DNA from: Panax quinquefolius
Taxonomy: Eukaryota > Streptophyta > Magnoliopsida > Apiales > Araliaceae
DNA length: 64,000 bases
Assembly (NCBI GenBank): GCA_020205615.1
Contig: CM035162.1
Span: forward strand, 42,708,464-42,772,463
Direction of reading: 5' to 3'
Below are positions 23,330 to 33,604 of the stretch, in pieces (position 1 is the first letter of the stretch; each line of letters begins with the position of its first letter). The notes below the pieces were generated by a model. It was not told where the DNA came from. It was given only the letters and a program-made list of their open reading frames with translations, and did no database searches. Position numbers and translations under genes: made by a program.

Positions 23330-23582
23330 ACAAAGGGGGAGAGATATTTGGGTAATGATGATTATGTTTTAATCAACTCTTGTGCTTAATGATTTATTTT
23401 TGATAATGACAAAGGGGGAGAGATATTGGTATTTGAATTGGTATTCATGTTAATTATTGGTATTTAAATTGGTATTCATGTTATATGCAATGATGGTTAT
23501 TGAATTTAAGGGGAGCCTTATAGATAGGGGGAACATATAAATTCAAAAGATAATATATTGTCATCATCAAAAAGGGGGAGAA
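23330..23582 (+). other. Cluster of polypurine tracts before the 3' LTR
   Basis: ACAAAGGGGGAGAGATATT occurs near 23330 and again near 23409, followed by AAGGGGAGCC and TAGGGGGAAC near 23510-23530. The functional tract, AAAAAGGGGGAGAA, abuts the LTR at 23582. Multiple tracts in this position are typical of Sireviruses. An (AT)n tract lies at 23209-23236. Confidence 0.7.
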
Positions 23583-24110
23583 TGTTGGTTTATATCTTTT
23601 ATGATTTTAATAATGACAATATATTTGGGTTTGTGTAATGATCTTATTTGATTTATTTGGGCTAATGGGTTTATTAAATAATATAATTTGTTGCTTTGTA
23701 TGGTGACCCATTTTATATTATTTAAATTGATATTATTTGCAGGATTGTATTGGATTATATTTTGTTAAGGTTGTTATTATGTTAACTGGTTGTTTTAATA
23801 TTTGAATCAATATATATTAAGGAGTTAGTTTAGGTGAGCAAGTTATTCTAATTAGGAGTCTTTCTCTCCTTATATTATGCTATTCAAATTGGAAAGGAGT
23901 CTTATAAGGAATTTGTTTTAAATATGAACTGTTTTGGAATGAATCTAATCTTATCAGATATTATCCTTTATTCCTTGAAATCCTATCTCTATACCAACTG
24001 TGATATTAGATATTCCTGCTAACAATTATTATTATATCCGTTGGTCTCAAGTATATTTTTTAACATTTGTTGAGATATTTAAGCTAACAAAGTTTTATAG
24101 CCATTTGTCT

Positions 24111-24141
<31 letters not shown>

Positions 24142-24896
24142 CTTCTTGGCTAAAACAGGTATACATAAAAGACAAGAGAAGTATACATCAATTCAGGGGA
24201 ATCAAAGCAAATATCAGTTTTATACAAAGATACTTCCATAGAGAGCTATCAACGTTTATTTCCAGCAAGTCTTGTTATATAATTTATTTTTTGGTTGGAA
24301 ATAAGTGTCCTTTGTAATCATATATTTCTTGTAACGAAATTTGAGTTCAAGTCTTGTTGGGCTTGGTCTATCTAGCAATAGATAGGTTCTGTTCATAGAA
24401 AGCTTTCAAGGTTGCAGAGGTGCAAAGGTCTCGAGTGGGAGAAAGGTTGCGATTAGTGCGAAAGAAGCAGAGAGGTGTCCATCGCAGTGGAAAGCTTTAT
24501 TTGAACAGGGAGTTCTTTTTATTGTATTTAATTAAGTTTAATAAAAAGAATCTCCAATACCAGTTGGTATTGGACATGGATTAGGCTACTAGACTAGAGG
24601 ATAGGGGCTGAACCACGTAAAAATCTTGGCGTGATTTACTGTTCTTTTGTTTCTGTTTTATGCTTTAATTTTCTGCAATTTTTGGTTTAAAATCGTGGCC
24701 AAAATTTATACTAATACTGAGACGGTATTATCTCGTCTAGCTTATAATGAAGAAGAACATAACTAATACTGACGAGGTTAGACCGGTCAGATTATAACTA
24801 TTTATAGTAAAATTTAAAATTTGACCACTGTAGATCACTTTTGAGTATTTACACCTATTCACCCCCCCTCTAGGTGTGCTTAATTATAGAATTACA
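23583..24896 (+). repeat. 3' LTR of the gag-only copia element
   Basis: It matches the 5' LTR over its whole length with few substitutions, but has the 89-bp unit only once and a shorter (AT)n tract (24115-24140). GTCCC follows directly. Confidence 0.92.
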
Positions 24897-24901
24897 GTCC
24901 C

Positions 24902-25075
24902 GAGATCTTTTTTTGATCTTTTGGATAAATGTTTGACAGTGAACCCGAGATTGAGGATAAATGCAGAGGAAGCACTTAGGCACGAGTTTTTCATACTGCG
25001 TACGAAAGCGTAAGAAGCATATGCTTCTCAGGCATGGGCTCAGTTGTGCTACCCTTCTTTTAAACACTCAGCCAC
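24902..25075 (+). pseudogene. CDC7-like: CDC7-like kinase, C-terminal exon (part 2)
   Basis: Joined across the copia insertion, the frame continues VVPRSFFDLLDKCLTVNPRL then RINAEEALRHEFF, the canonical end of the kinase domain (subdomain XI, with the conserved Arg in NPRLR). After a small indel near 24990 it continues in another frame as KKHMLLRHGLS, matching the R.QRMLRQGL tail of plant CDC7. The downstream DNA to 25385 looks like a 3' UTR and flank, with AATAAA-like sequences near 25171 and 25185 and a CT-rich tract. The stop upstream and the frameshift here make it non-functional even before the insertions. Confidence 0.78.
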
Positions 25076-25385
25076 ATGTTTGTCAAGGTTTATAAAGCTT
25101 TATAGAGATTTGATATTGTAATGTAACTGTGTAACATAGTTATCAGCTAGTCTCATTCACATCTCTTTTAATAAAGCGGGAAGAATAAAAAGCCGTTATT
25201 TTCTATTCTTATTAAATTATTTATTATTTATTATTTATTTCTATTTTCTCTCTCTCTCACTTTCTTATTTCTTTTATGTTAAATTACGCACAGTGTGTAC
25301 GTGTGTACGTAAGTAAATAGTTTTGTTAAGGTAAACTAGGGTAACCCTATGTACGAGCCAAGGCGAAAATATTATACTTAATTGA
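25076..25385. other. Probable 3' flank of the CDC7-like gene
   Basis: AT-rich DNA with TTATTTATTATTTATTATTT and CTCTCTCTCTCAC tracts. No gene is seen. It ends with ATTGA (25381-25385), the left target duplication of the Tat element. Confidence 0.5.
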
Positions 25386-26046
25386 TGTTAACGCCAAGAT
25401 CTTTCCTCACATCCCAATCACCAAGACGTGTCTGATATCCTGCACAATTCAACAAGTCAACACCAAAAGCTTGACGGCTTGACCGTCGGGGGATAGCTTC
25501 GGCGTGAGAGTCAGTATCGGCGATCACAAGGTTAACAACGGAGGAATAATATCTAGTGTCTAGAAAGAGATAATAAATTGGTTAAGTGATTTGTTTTGTT
25601 ACTTGTTTCCCTTGTGTGATCGTTGTCCCATATGCACTCCAAACCCGGTTTACCGTGCCACCCACTACTGTCTGACACAGCCCCCATCCCCAGTCATCTC
25701 AGCCAAAAGTGTGCAGCTCACCCACTATCTGCAGCCACTGTTTGCCACCGCCGGTTATCTAAGTCCCATCCTCATTAATGCCATGCAGAAAGGTGGCAGA
25801 TAACAGTCAACTATTATATTTTTGTAATGATTACCGGTCAAAGATGGGATAAGAGACAGTTTGTGTAATGGGCCGATCCAATGACTAAGCCCAAATGCAA
25901 TAAAGATGACCCATTGACCGGAATGACCTAATAGAATGGTTAAATGACTCGGTCTAAGCTATTCGGCCCAAAAGAACAAATATAACATAGTCCAAGGGAG
26001 GAGCCCATTAGGTCCGGTCCCATAGTAAAAGTATCATGGCCCAACA
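25386..26046 (-). repeat. 3' LTR of the Tat element
   Basis: TGTTAACGCCAAGATC to ATGGCCCAACA, 661 bp. The polypurine tract, minus strand GACTGGGGGACAA, lies at 26047-26059. Confidence 0.93.
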
Positions 26047-26320
26047 TTGTCCCCCAGTCTTATTAAATAGGATGTTTAATGAAAGACTGTTAATAATATA
26101 GGCCCATGATAAAATGAATTGTAATAAGCTAGAAGGGGTTAAGAGAAATATCACCGAGGCTCAACTGATAGGTGCTAGCCAATAAAATAAAATTGAGGCC
26201 CAAAAGAGAGAAGCCCAGTCCGGTTAAAGCATTAAACTCAAATTTGGACGCTACCCCTTCCCATTCGCTATCATTGCTTCTAATTAAATGTGCCGCCCTC
26301 ATGTACCGTGTAGCCATCAG

Positions 26321-26328
26321 TATAAAGG
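26321..26328 (+). promoter_or_regulatory. TATA box for the antisense gene
   Basis: TATAAAGG lies about 115 bp before the ATG at 26443. A pyrimidine-rich leader without ATG follows (CTAGCCTTCTTCTTTCTC and onward). This suggests a plus-strand promoter inside the element, independent of the LTR. Confidence 0.55.
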
Positions 26329-26442
26329 GTAACTTTCCCCCAAATTGACAACTTTACCTGTCAATTTGAATTGTAGACGCCCTTTCAAGCTCTAGCCTTC
26401 TTCTTTCTCAAATTTCTTTCTCTTCTCTGCAAATTGTCAACA

Positions 26443-28850
26443 ATGGCAACAGGTTCGTCGAATACCAACCAACTTTCCCCACTTCGCATAACCCCCATCA
26501 CTACTGTTGCTCCTACGCCTAGCCCTAGTAAGCCCGCTTCGGGGTCAAACCCTAACCCCTCTGATACTTGAAGCAAAAGCACATCAAAAAAACCTCTCCC
26601 CAACCCCTCCATCTTCTTTCAAAGTGCAGAAAAATTTACTCATGCCAACACTGCATCAACCTTGACTGAGAAGGATGTTCAGAATGCATATAAACGGTAC
26701 CAGGTCCCGGCGACCCATCAATTCCGTCGTCCCACCGCCACCGAGAGGATGTACCAGTGTCTGGATGGCTGGACCGCCATGCCTCTGACACTTCTAGAAA
26801 AAGGGGTTCGATTCTCCCTGCACGTTTTCTTGGTCACACTCCTGGGGTTCATTGGTGTCGGATTCGCCCAACTGTTCCCGAATTCCTACATCCACATTTT
26901 GGCGTTCATCGCCTTTTGCCACGAAGTAGGTGTCGCCCCCACTCTCGACTTCTTCTTCTCTATATACAGTATCACCAAGTCTAGAGAGAAAGGGTTTAAG
27001 GTACTGGGGAAGATAGCTGCGAAGCCTAGAGAGAACTTTGAGCGACGCTCTCTGATCAATACTCCTTCCAGCAACCGAGGGTGGCATGAACAATGGCTCT
27101 TCATCAAAGGGCCTGAAATTGCTTCTCTTCCAGACTGGACGACATTAGACAAAGTATCTGCCGACTTCGGAGATATAGCTGAAGAACGTGTTAAGGAAAT
27201 GATTGAACTCCTGGACAACTTCCCGAAGAAGGAATGGAGTTACAGTCTTCTTACCAAACAAGCTTGGTTATATGACCACAAATGTAAGTCTCAAATTTTT
27301 ACCGAAATAAAATTTTTGAGTTTATTACCGTTACCGTACGTAGATCTAACAAAATGTATTTCTCTGTTGTAGTATCTCTGATCAAACCATCATCAATTGA
27401 CCGAAGGGACTTGGAAAAGTTTCTCTCAAGCAAACCTCCATCACCTCCTACTACCGAAACTCCCAGGAAGAGGTTCCGGCATCCGAGGCCCCAGATGTCG
27501 AAGATCTTCCTATAGAACCAGAAATTGTCGAAGAGACTCTTCGACCTCGCAAGAAGAAGAGAGTTGTTCGAAAGCCAAGAGGTATCTCCCAAGAATCCTA
27601 GCCGATCTCTACCTCCAGCTTGATCGATATGCCTGCAAACGAATGGATGCAGGCTCTTCGTATCCAGAAAAGGCGAGTTAAGGTAACTCCGTTAACTGCT
27701 GATGACCTTCGGGTTCCCCCGCCTGTGGAAATTATGGTTTCCGAAGAGGAACCTGAAGAATAAACTGGGACTTCAATTCCTTCTCGGAAAAGGAAACAAC
27801 CTTTGGAAGATCAACCGCCACCCCCCGAAGGTCCCACTACTGATCAGCCTCCCCCTCCTGGAGAGCCCATTCCTGATCAACCTCCACCTCCTCCTGAATC
27901 GCCAATTCAATCCCCTATCCACAATGAGTTTCTCACACCGTCTCCACCACCAGCCTCCCCTACTGCCTTTCAGCGTGAAGCCATGTCTTCACCAACCGTA
28001 TGGCAGGAGTTCAACATAAACTTCCCTTTCCAACTCTTTAATTCCTTTGTCAGAGAGACCGATGAGCATCGGTTCGGCAATAGCTCAATCATGGACTTGA
28101 TCAAGGAAGGCATGAGCTATCACGCCAAGGTAACTATCTATCTGTCTGTTTACTTGAATTTATATTTATCTCTTTGAAGAATAATCGATTGTCGCGAATA
28201 TCTACAAAGTGAATGTCGTCTTGAGCGTTTTCAAGGCTACTCGAAGTTGAAGTCAAGAGGATGCGGTAGACGAAAGAACATCATTCTGAAGTCAGCTTTA
28301 ACTAAAGAAAGAGGTGACCTCGGCACTGCTCTCTTCAACAATGAAAACCTCCAAAAGGATCTAACTCAAAGAATGGAGGAGCTGAAGATCTGCAAGGAGG
28401 AACTGAAGAAGACGAAGGCCAGTCAGCAAGAGATGACGAGTCTGAACATCGATCTTGACACTCAGAACTATGCTCTGAGGCTTAGAAATGAAGAACTTTG
28501 TATAGCCAATTAGAGATTGGCTATACAAGTTGACAATCTTCAGGAGCAGGCTCGCGATGACAAAGAGAGACATTTGACCAGACGTCGCGAGCTTCAGGAT
28601 AAATTGAAAGCCTTGGAGGATTTAGGTCCCCCATTGATCGAAGAGCTTCGCAAGCAAATCCATGACGAATATCGTCAGTCCAAAGAGCTGAATGAGAAGG
28701 TGGTCCAGATTTTTTTGACGGGTACTATGAATGCCGAAGCAAGGACAAGGCAAAACTTGTCACAACTAAGGTTGATCCGACCATACTCAATTCTTCCAAA
28801 GACGAAGTTGACGCCTTAAGACGAGTTTCCCTTCTTATATCTTATAGGAT
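26443..28850 (+). pseudogene. Antisense ORF (aORF) of the Tat element, gypsy-type 'Transposase_28' family
   Basis: The start ATG at 26443 opens MATGSSNTNQLSPLRITPIT. An in-frame TGA at 26569 interrupts a Pro/Ser-rich N-terminus, and the frame then continues to 27281. The core resembles the 'putative gypsy type transposon' family: RFSLHVFLVTLLGFIGVGFA, QLFPNSYIHILAFIAFCHEV, GVAPTLDFFF. A GT/AG intron (about 27282-27372) follows YDHK. Downstream come acidic/basic and Pro-rich segments (EEPEE, DQPPPPEGP, GEPIPDQPPPPPESP), a possible second intron near 28129, then a long coiled coil (28300-28700). The C-terminus FFDGYYECRSKDKAKL is reached after a frameshift in a T run at about 28710. The function is unknown for the whole family. 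Stops at 26569, 27595, 27760 and 28511 and frameshifts suggest decay. Confidence 0.75.
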
Positions 28851-29157
28851 TTCTGTAAAATTTTCCATCTTTTATAATCATTTTAAATATTAATGAAATA
28901 TGGGCTTCTTTTCTTATGACTTCGGTGCAGTTACTTTTTGTTAATACTTTAATATTAATGATTTTGAAAAATGTACAAGCTCTTTATGGACTTAACTTAA
29001 AACTGTTAATAAATAACTAAATAAGTCATATAACAGATAAGATAAATTTAAGTGATGAAGCAATCCGAACTCAACACTTAGAAAAATTTAGGTAATAAAG
29101 TAAAGGAACACTTATTCGTTACCGAAGTGCGAGATAGATCTGCTTCATAGGGAATTT
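28851..29157. other. AT-rich spacer after the antisense gene
   Basis: Contains TTAATGAAATATGGG near 28890, a possible weak polyadenylation context for the antisense transcript. No other feature is seen. Confidence 0.4.
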
Positions 29158-29575
29158 GTTTACCACGAAGGGCCTAACAAACCCACAGGATGACATTTGC
29201 CTACCATAAAGGGACTGATAAAGTCTAAAGGACAACAATTGCCTACCACGAAGGGCCTAATAACGTCTAAAAGACAATAATTGCCTACCACGAAGGGCCT
29301 GACAGCGTCTAAAGGATGACAATTGCCTACCACGAAGGGCCTGACAGCGTCTAAAGGACGACAATTGCCTACCATGAAGGGCCTGATAACGTCTAAAGGA
29401 TGACAATTGCCTACCACGAAGGGCCTGACAACGTCTAAAGGATGAAATTTGCCTACCACGAAGGGCCTGACAAACTCATAAGGGATGAAATTTGCCTACC
29501 ACGAAGGGCCTGGTAAACTCATAAGGATGATATTTGCCTACCACGAAGGGCCTGACAAACTCATAAAGACCACCT
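29158..29575. repeat. 42-bp minisatellite in the Tat element
   Basis: About ten tandem units of the type TGCCTACCACGAAGGGCCTG followed by ACAACGTCTAAAGGATGACAAT. The right-hand units change to ACAAACTCATAAGGATGA. Because 42 is a multiple of three, an artificial ORF (29160-29459 minus, VGNCHPLDVIRPF repeats) appears. It lies between integrase and the antisense gene, the variable 3' region known to generate satellites in Tat and Ogre elements. Confidence 0.9.
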
Positions 29576-29731
29576 GCCAATAAGGTTACCATCGAATGGT
29601 CAGCGAGTCCACCCAAAACTCCTTACACCCAAGAATTGAACAACAATGAAGGCAAAACTAGTTGAGAAAAAAGGAACTTGTATTGATGATGACCTAAACA
29701 TTTACAGACTTAGAGTATACTAACACTGTAT

Positions 29732-30830
29732 CTACTGAAAATATTTCTGAAGCCTGCCAGCATGCCAAGTATTTTTAATTTCTGATCCGTCCAATGCTCT
29801 CAATTGATAAGTCTCTGGCTTCGGTACCTCGATAACTTCATATGGTCCTTCCCAGTTCAGCATCAGCTTTCCTAAGTTTTGAGGTGTAGATGCTTCGACT
29901 TTTCTGAGAACAAAATCTCCCATTTCAAATCTGCGAAGCTTTACCCCCTTATTGTAATGCTTAACCACTCTTCGCTGATAGGCTGCCAATCTGATCAAGG
30001 CAGTTTCTCTGACTTCTTTGAGCAAATCCAGATTGACCTTCAGCCCTTCTTCGTTGTAGATCTCTTTGAATTGACTGACCCGAAGACTTGGAGATCCAAT
30101 CGCGACTGGGACTAAGGCATCAGTACCATAGGCCAGTCTAAAAGGTGAATCCCCCGTTGTGGTCTTTGGAGTAGTCCGATAGGCCCATAGCACGCTGAGC
30201 AGCTCCTCCGGCCATCTTCCCTTAGCTTCATCCAGCCTACGCTTGATCCCATTCAGCAGCGTTCTGTTGGTCACTTCGACTTGTCCATTCGACTGAGGAT
30301 GAGCTACTGAAGTCTTTCTGTGCTAAACTCTAAATTCCTTCAAAGATGCTTCAAACTTTGATCCCACAAACTGACGTCCGTTGTCCGATATCACCACCTT
30401 AGGAATTCCGAAACGAAAAACTACTGACTCCTTTATGAACTTCAAGCATTCCTGTTCCGTTATTAACCTAAGTGGCTTCGCTTCTACCCGTTTGGTCATA
30501 TAATCAATGGCAACTATAAAAAAACTGACCTGACCTTTAGCTTTCAGCAATGGACCCAGTATATTAACCCCCCAGACAGCAAAGGGTATAGGAGATAAGA
30601 TCGAGTATAGCTCTTACGGTGGTGGGCGATCTTGAGATCAATTTATTGAGTTGACACTTCTCGCACTCCTTGACATACTCCGTAGCTTCCTTCAAGATCG
30701 TAGGCCAGTAGTACCCCTGACGAAGTACTTTGTAGGCTAATAATTTAGCAGCCATATGGTCGTCACAGATGCCTTCGTGAACTTCTCGGAGAGCATATTC
30801 AGCTTCAGACGGAGTTAAACATTTCAGTAA
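29732..30830 (-). pseudogene. Integrase of the Tat element
   Basis: In minus-strand order: a zinc-binding region (AAKLLAYKVLRQGYYWPTIL, CEKCQLNK), then the catalytic core (FFIVAIDYMTKRVEAKPL with the first Asp, KVVISDNGRQFVGSKF with the second, and the E region near 30270). The C-terminal part begins RRLDEAKGRWPEELLSVLWA and continues TPFRLAYGTDALVPV-like, with the GPYEVIEV and TWHAGRLQKYF end typical of plant Tat and Athila integrases. Stops separate the three ORFs (for example at 30322 and 30563). Integrase would join element DNA to the host; this copy is broken. Confidence 0.85.
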
Positions 30831-31736
30831 TGGAGACGAGAAGGCCCTTCAAAAAAGATCTCCATCTATCAAAACGAAATTAGATCTCTTATATTTAATT
30901 TTCTTGGCCAGCATCTGATCCGAAGAAATGATACCATCTGCCAGATACTCCAAATATGGAGTCAACCAGCAGTTAGTACGATCAATGCACATTATCGATT
31001 CATGAGGAACACTAGGATGCTGCAAAATTTCCAAGTAAACGGATCCATCAAAAATATTAGCATCCGTAGTAGCCAGCTTTGAGAGTGCATCGGCAATGGA
31101 ATTATCGTTACGATCAACTCCCTGAAACTCGTAGGACTGGAAATACTAAAGCCGATATTTCAATTCTGCCAAGTATTTGACCATCCTTGAACCTCGAGCT
31201 TCATACTCCCCTGAAGCTTATTTGACGACCAACTGAGAATCACTGAAGATGACTATTCTTTGTACTTCGAGACTCTTAGCCAGTCGTAACCCTGCCAATA
31301 CAGCCTCATACTCTGCCTCATTGTTCGTTGCTCTGAACCCGAATCTGATGACCTGTTGTACTTTGAATCCCTCTGGACTTGTCAAAATGATCCCTGCTCC
31401 ACTGATGTCCAAAGTAGAAGACCCATCTGCATACAGTGTCCACGAGCTCTGCTTCTGTTGAAGAACTGCGACTGCTCTGTCAGACCCTTCAACTTCTATC
31501 CCAGCTTCATCTGCTTTAGAAAACGAACACTCGACCACAAAATCAGCCAAGGCCTGCCCCTTGATGGCAGTTCGGGGGTGATATTCGATAAAAAATTGGG
31601 ACAACTCCATCGTCCATGCAGCTAATCTCCCCGAAACCTCAGGTTTGCCCATAATTTTCTTCAAAGGCTGATATGTGTATACCACCAACAACCTACCCTG
31701 GAAGTATTGCCTAAGCTTTCGACTAGTAATCATCAA
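30831..31736 (-). pseudogene. RNase H region with archaeal-type RNase H, Tat element
   Basis: The 31736-31218 ORF carries the end of the gypsy RNase H (VYTYQPLKKIMGKPEVSGRL, FFIEYHPRTAIKGQALADF) and then a second RNase H with WTLYADGSSTLDISGAGIIL, TNNEAEYEAVLAGLRLA and FSDSQLVVK. These hold its catalytic D, E and D. A linker with further coding sequence (31034-30849) follows. The dual RNase H is diagnostic of Tat. A stop near 31217 and others interrupt the frame. Confidence 0.85.
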
Positions 31737-32710
31737 AGCAAAAGCAAACTTTTCAATGTTTGGGTACCTTGTTTCAGCATCCCAAAGGACATGGCTTACA
31801 TAGTAAACTGGGTACTGTTTACCCCCAACTTCTCACACCAAAACTGCTTCTACTACCAACGAACTAGCTGCCAAGTACAAATACAGAGGCTCAACAGGAG
31901 CGGGCTTCACCAACAAAGGCGTCCAAGACAAATAGAACTTTATGCCCTAAAAGGCGTCTTCACATTCCGAAGTCCACATGAATATCCTTAAAGCTGCAAT
32001 CTTTCCAGTTAGACATTGACCATCTTTAAATGACTGAGGAGTCTTCATATTCATAATTACTTGAATCTTCTCTGGGTTGGCTTCAATTCCTCTCTGATTG
32101 ACAGGATAACCCAGAAACTTGTCAGCCCCTAATCCGAAGGTGCACTTAGTAGGATTCAGCCTCAAGTTGTGATGACGAACCGTCTAAAAGCATTCTTCTA
32201 AATCATCTAAGTGTTTCTGCACCTGCATACTTTTGACAATCATGTCATCCACGTACACCTCCATATTCTTGCCCAATTGATATCTGAAGACGTAATTCAT
32301 CATCCTCTGGTATGTAGCCCCGACATTGATTAGGCCAAAGGTCATTTTCTTATAGGCATATACCGAACGATGCGTAATGAACGCCGTCTTCGGTATATCC
32401 TCTTTACACATGGAAATTTGATGATACCCAGAGAATGCATCCATGAAACTTAATAAAGCATACCCCAAAGTCGCATCGATGAGCTGATCGATGTGGGGCA
32501 GCGGGTAGAAATCCTTAGGACAAACTTTGTTCAGATCTGTATAGTCAATGCAGACTCGCCACTTTCCATTCTGCTTCTGCACCAGCACCACATTTGCCAT
32601 CCACTGCGGGTAGTCGATCTCAAAGATGAAGTCCGCAGCCAGCAGCTTTGCAATCTCTTCATCGATGATCCGTTAGCGCTCAGGTGCAAAAATCCTCCTC
32701 TTCTGCCGAA
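31737..32710 (-). pseudogene. Reverse transcriptase of the Tat element
   Basis: The minus strand encodes ANVVLVQKQNGKWRVCIDYT, DLNKVCPKDFYPLPHIDQL, LLSFMDAFSGYHQI and the catalytic EVYVDDMIVKS, then LNPTKCTFGLGADKFLGYPV and NPEKIQVI. The upstream ORF (32600-32184) is intact through the YVDD box. Stops follow at about 32183 and around 31946. The RT copies element RNA into DNA. Confidence 0.88.
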
Positions 32711-33032
32711 TTGGCTTCTTTGACGGGTCCACCTCTAACCGATGCTCAGTAATCTTCCTGCTCACCCCTAGAATATCTTGAGGTTCCCACACAAAGATGT
32801 CAGCATAGCAGCGTAAGAGCTCCATGAGGTTCGTCCGGAGAGGTTCCGGCAGACCCGAACCTATTTTTACTATTTTGTTCGCCTTGCCAGGAATGAGCTC
32901 AATCTCCTATGTTTCCCCAGTTGGCATGACTAATGGCTCTGAACTGCTCTCGGTGAAGGGTTAGATTTCTATCGCCATGGTCTACTTCTGCTTTGACAGC
33001 CCTACTCCTGAAGTGATCACTGCATTTTTATA

Positions 33033-33604
33033 TCACCGTCTGGCCAAATCCAGATCTCCTTTCACCTCTCCAACTCCATGAGCTGTAGGGAATTTGATTT
33101 TGAAATGAGGAATTGAAGTCACAGCTTGTAAAGCAGTTAAAGTAGGCCTCCCTAGAATGGCATTATAAGCAGAATCTACATAAAATTTGCAAGTTATTTC
33201 TACCGTTGGGGCGTTACGAAGATGACCCGTGATCAATAGTTCAATGACCTCGATTTGGATCATTCTTTGAAGCCGTACAAAGGAACTTCTTGTCCTATCT
33301 CCATCTTTTGCCCATCCAGATGCATCCTCTGATAAGCGTGAGCATACAGAATATCAACAGAAGACCCGTTGTCGATCATCATTCGCTTTATATCCACCGA
33401 ACCCATTTGTGCAGTCACTACCAATGATCCCTCATGTGGTTCGATGGTTTCCGAAGGGTAATCCTCATCAGTAAAGGAGATTACCGTACCTGGATAAGGT
33501 CTGTCGGTCTTCGGGAGGGTACCCACAACCGACATGACCGAATCTAGATAACTTTGGCGCTTCTTTCCAACAAGCTTGCTTGGAAGTGCCCCGATGAATG
33601 ACAT
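33033..33604 (-). pseudogene. Aspartic protease region of the Tat element
   Basis: MSFIGALPSKLVGKK starts the 33604-33260 ORF, which carries the active-site-like [17 protein letters not shown] (Asn where DTGS or DGGS is usual). After a frame change at about 33260 come [16 protein letters not shown] and the flap region. The segment 32710-33032 between protease and RT is coding-like but stop-interrupted. The protease cleaves the Gag-Pol polyprotein. Confidence 0.8.

Larger units (their letters stand above)
20084..24896 (+). mobile_element. Gag-only Ty1/copia element (TR-GAG type, Sirevirus-related)
   Basis: Two LTRs (1420 and 1314 bp) flank only 2079 bp of internal DNA encoding gag and nothing else. 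The perfect target duplication GTCCC is at 20079-20083 and 24897-24901. The primer-binding site TGGTATCAGAGC (initiator tRNA-Met) starts at 21506. Several polypurine tracts (AAAGGGGGAGA) lie before the 3' LTR, a Sirevirus habit. With no protease, integrase or RT it depends on enzymes from an autonomous relative. It inserted into an exon of the CDC7-like gene. Confidence 0.9.

Noticed and set aside
26794..27218. Minus-strand ORFs at 26794-27218 in the Tat element.
   Set aside because: They overlap the plus-strand antisense gene, which has recognisable family motifs, and have none themselves.
29160..29575. Regular repeats that could suggest a CRISPR array, or a repeat protein (VGNCHPLDVIRPF units).
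   Set aside because: Units are head-to-tail without unique spacers, the genome is a plant, and the open frame is a by-product of a 42-bp unit inside a retrotransposon.
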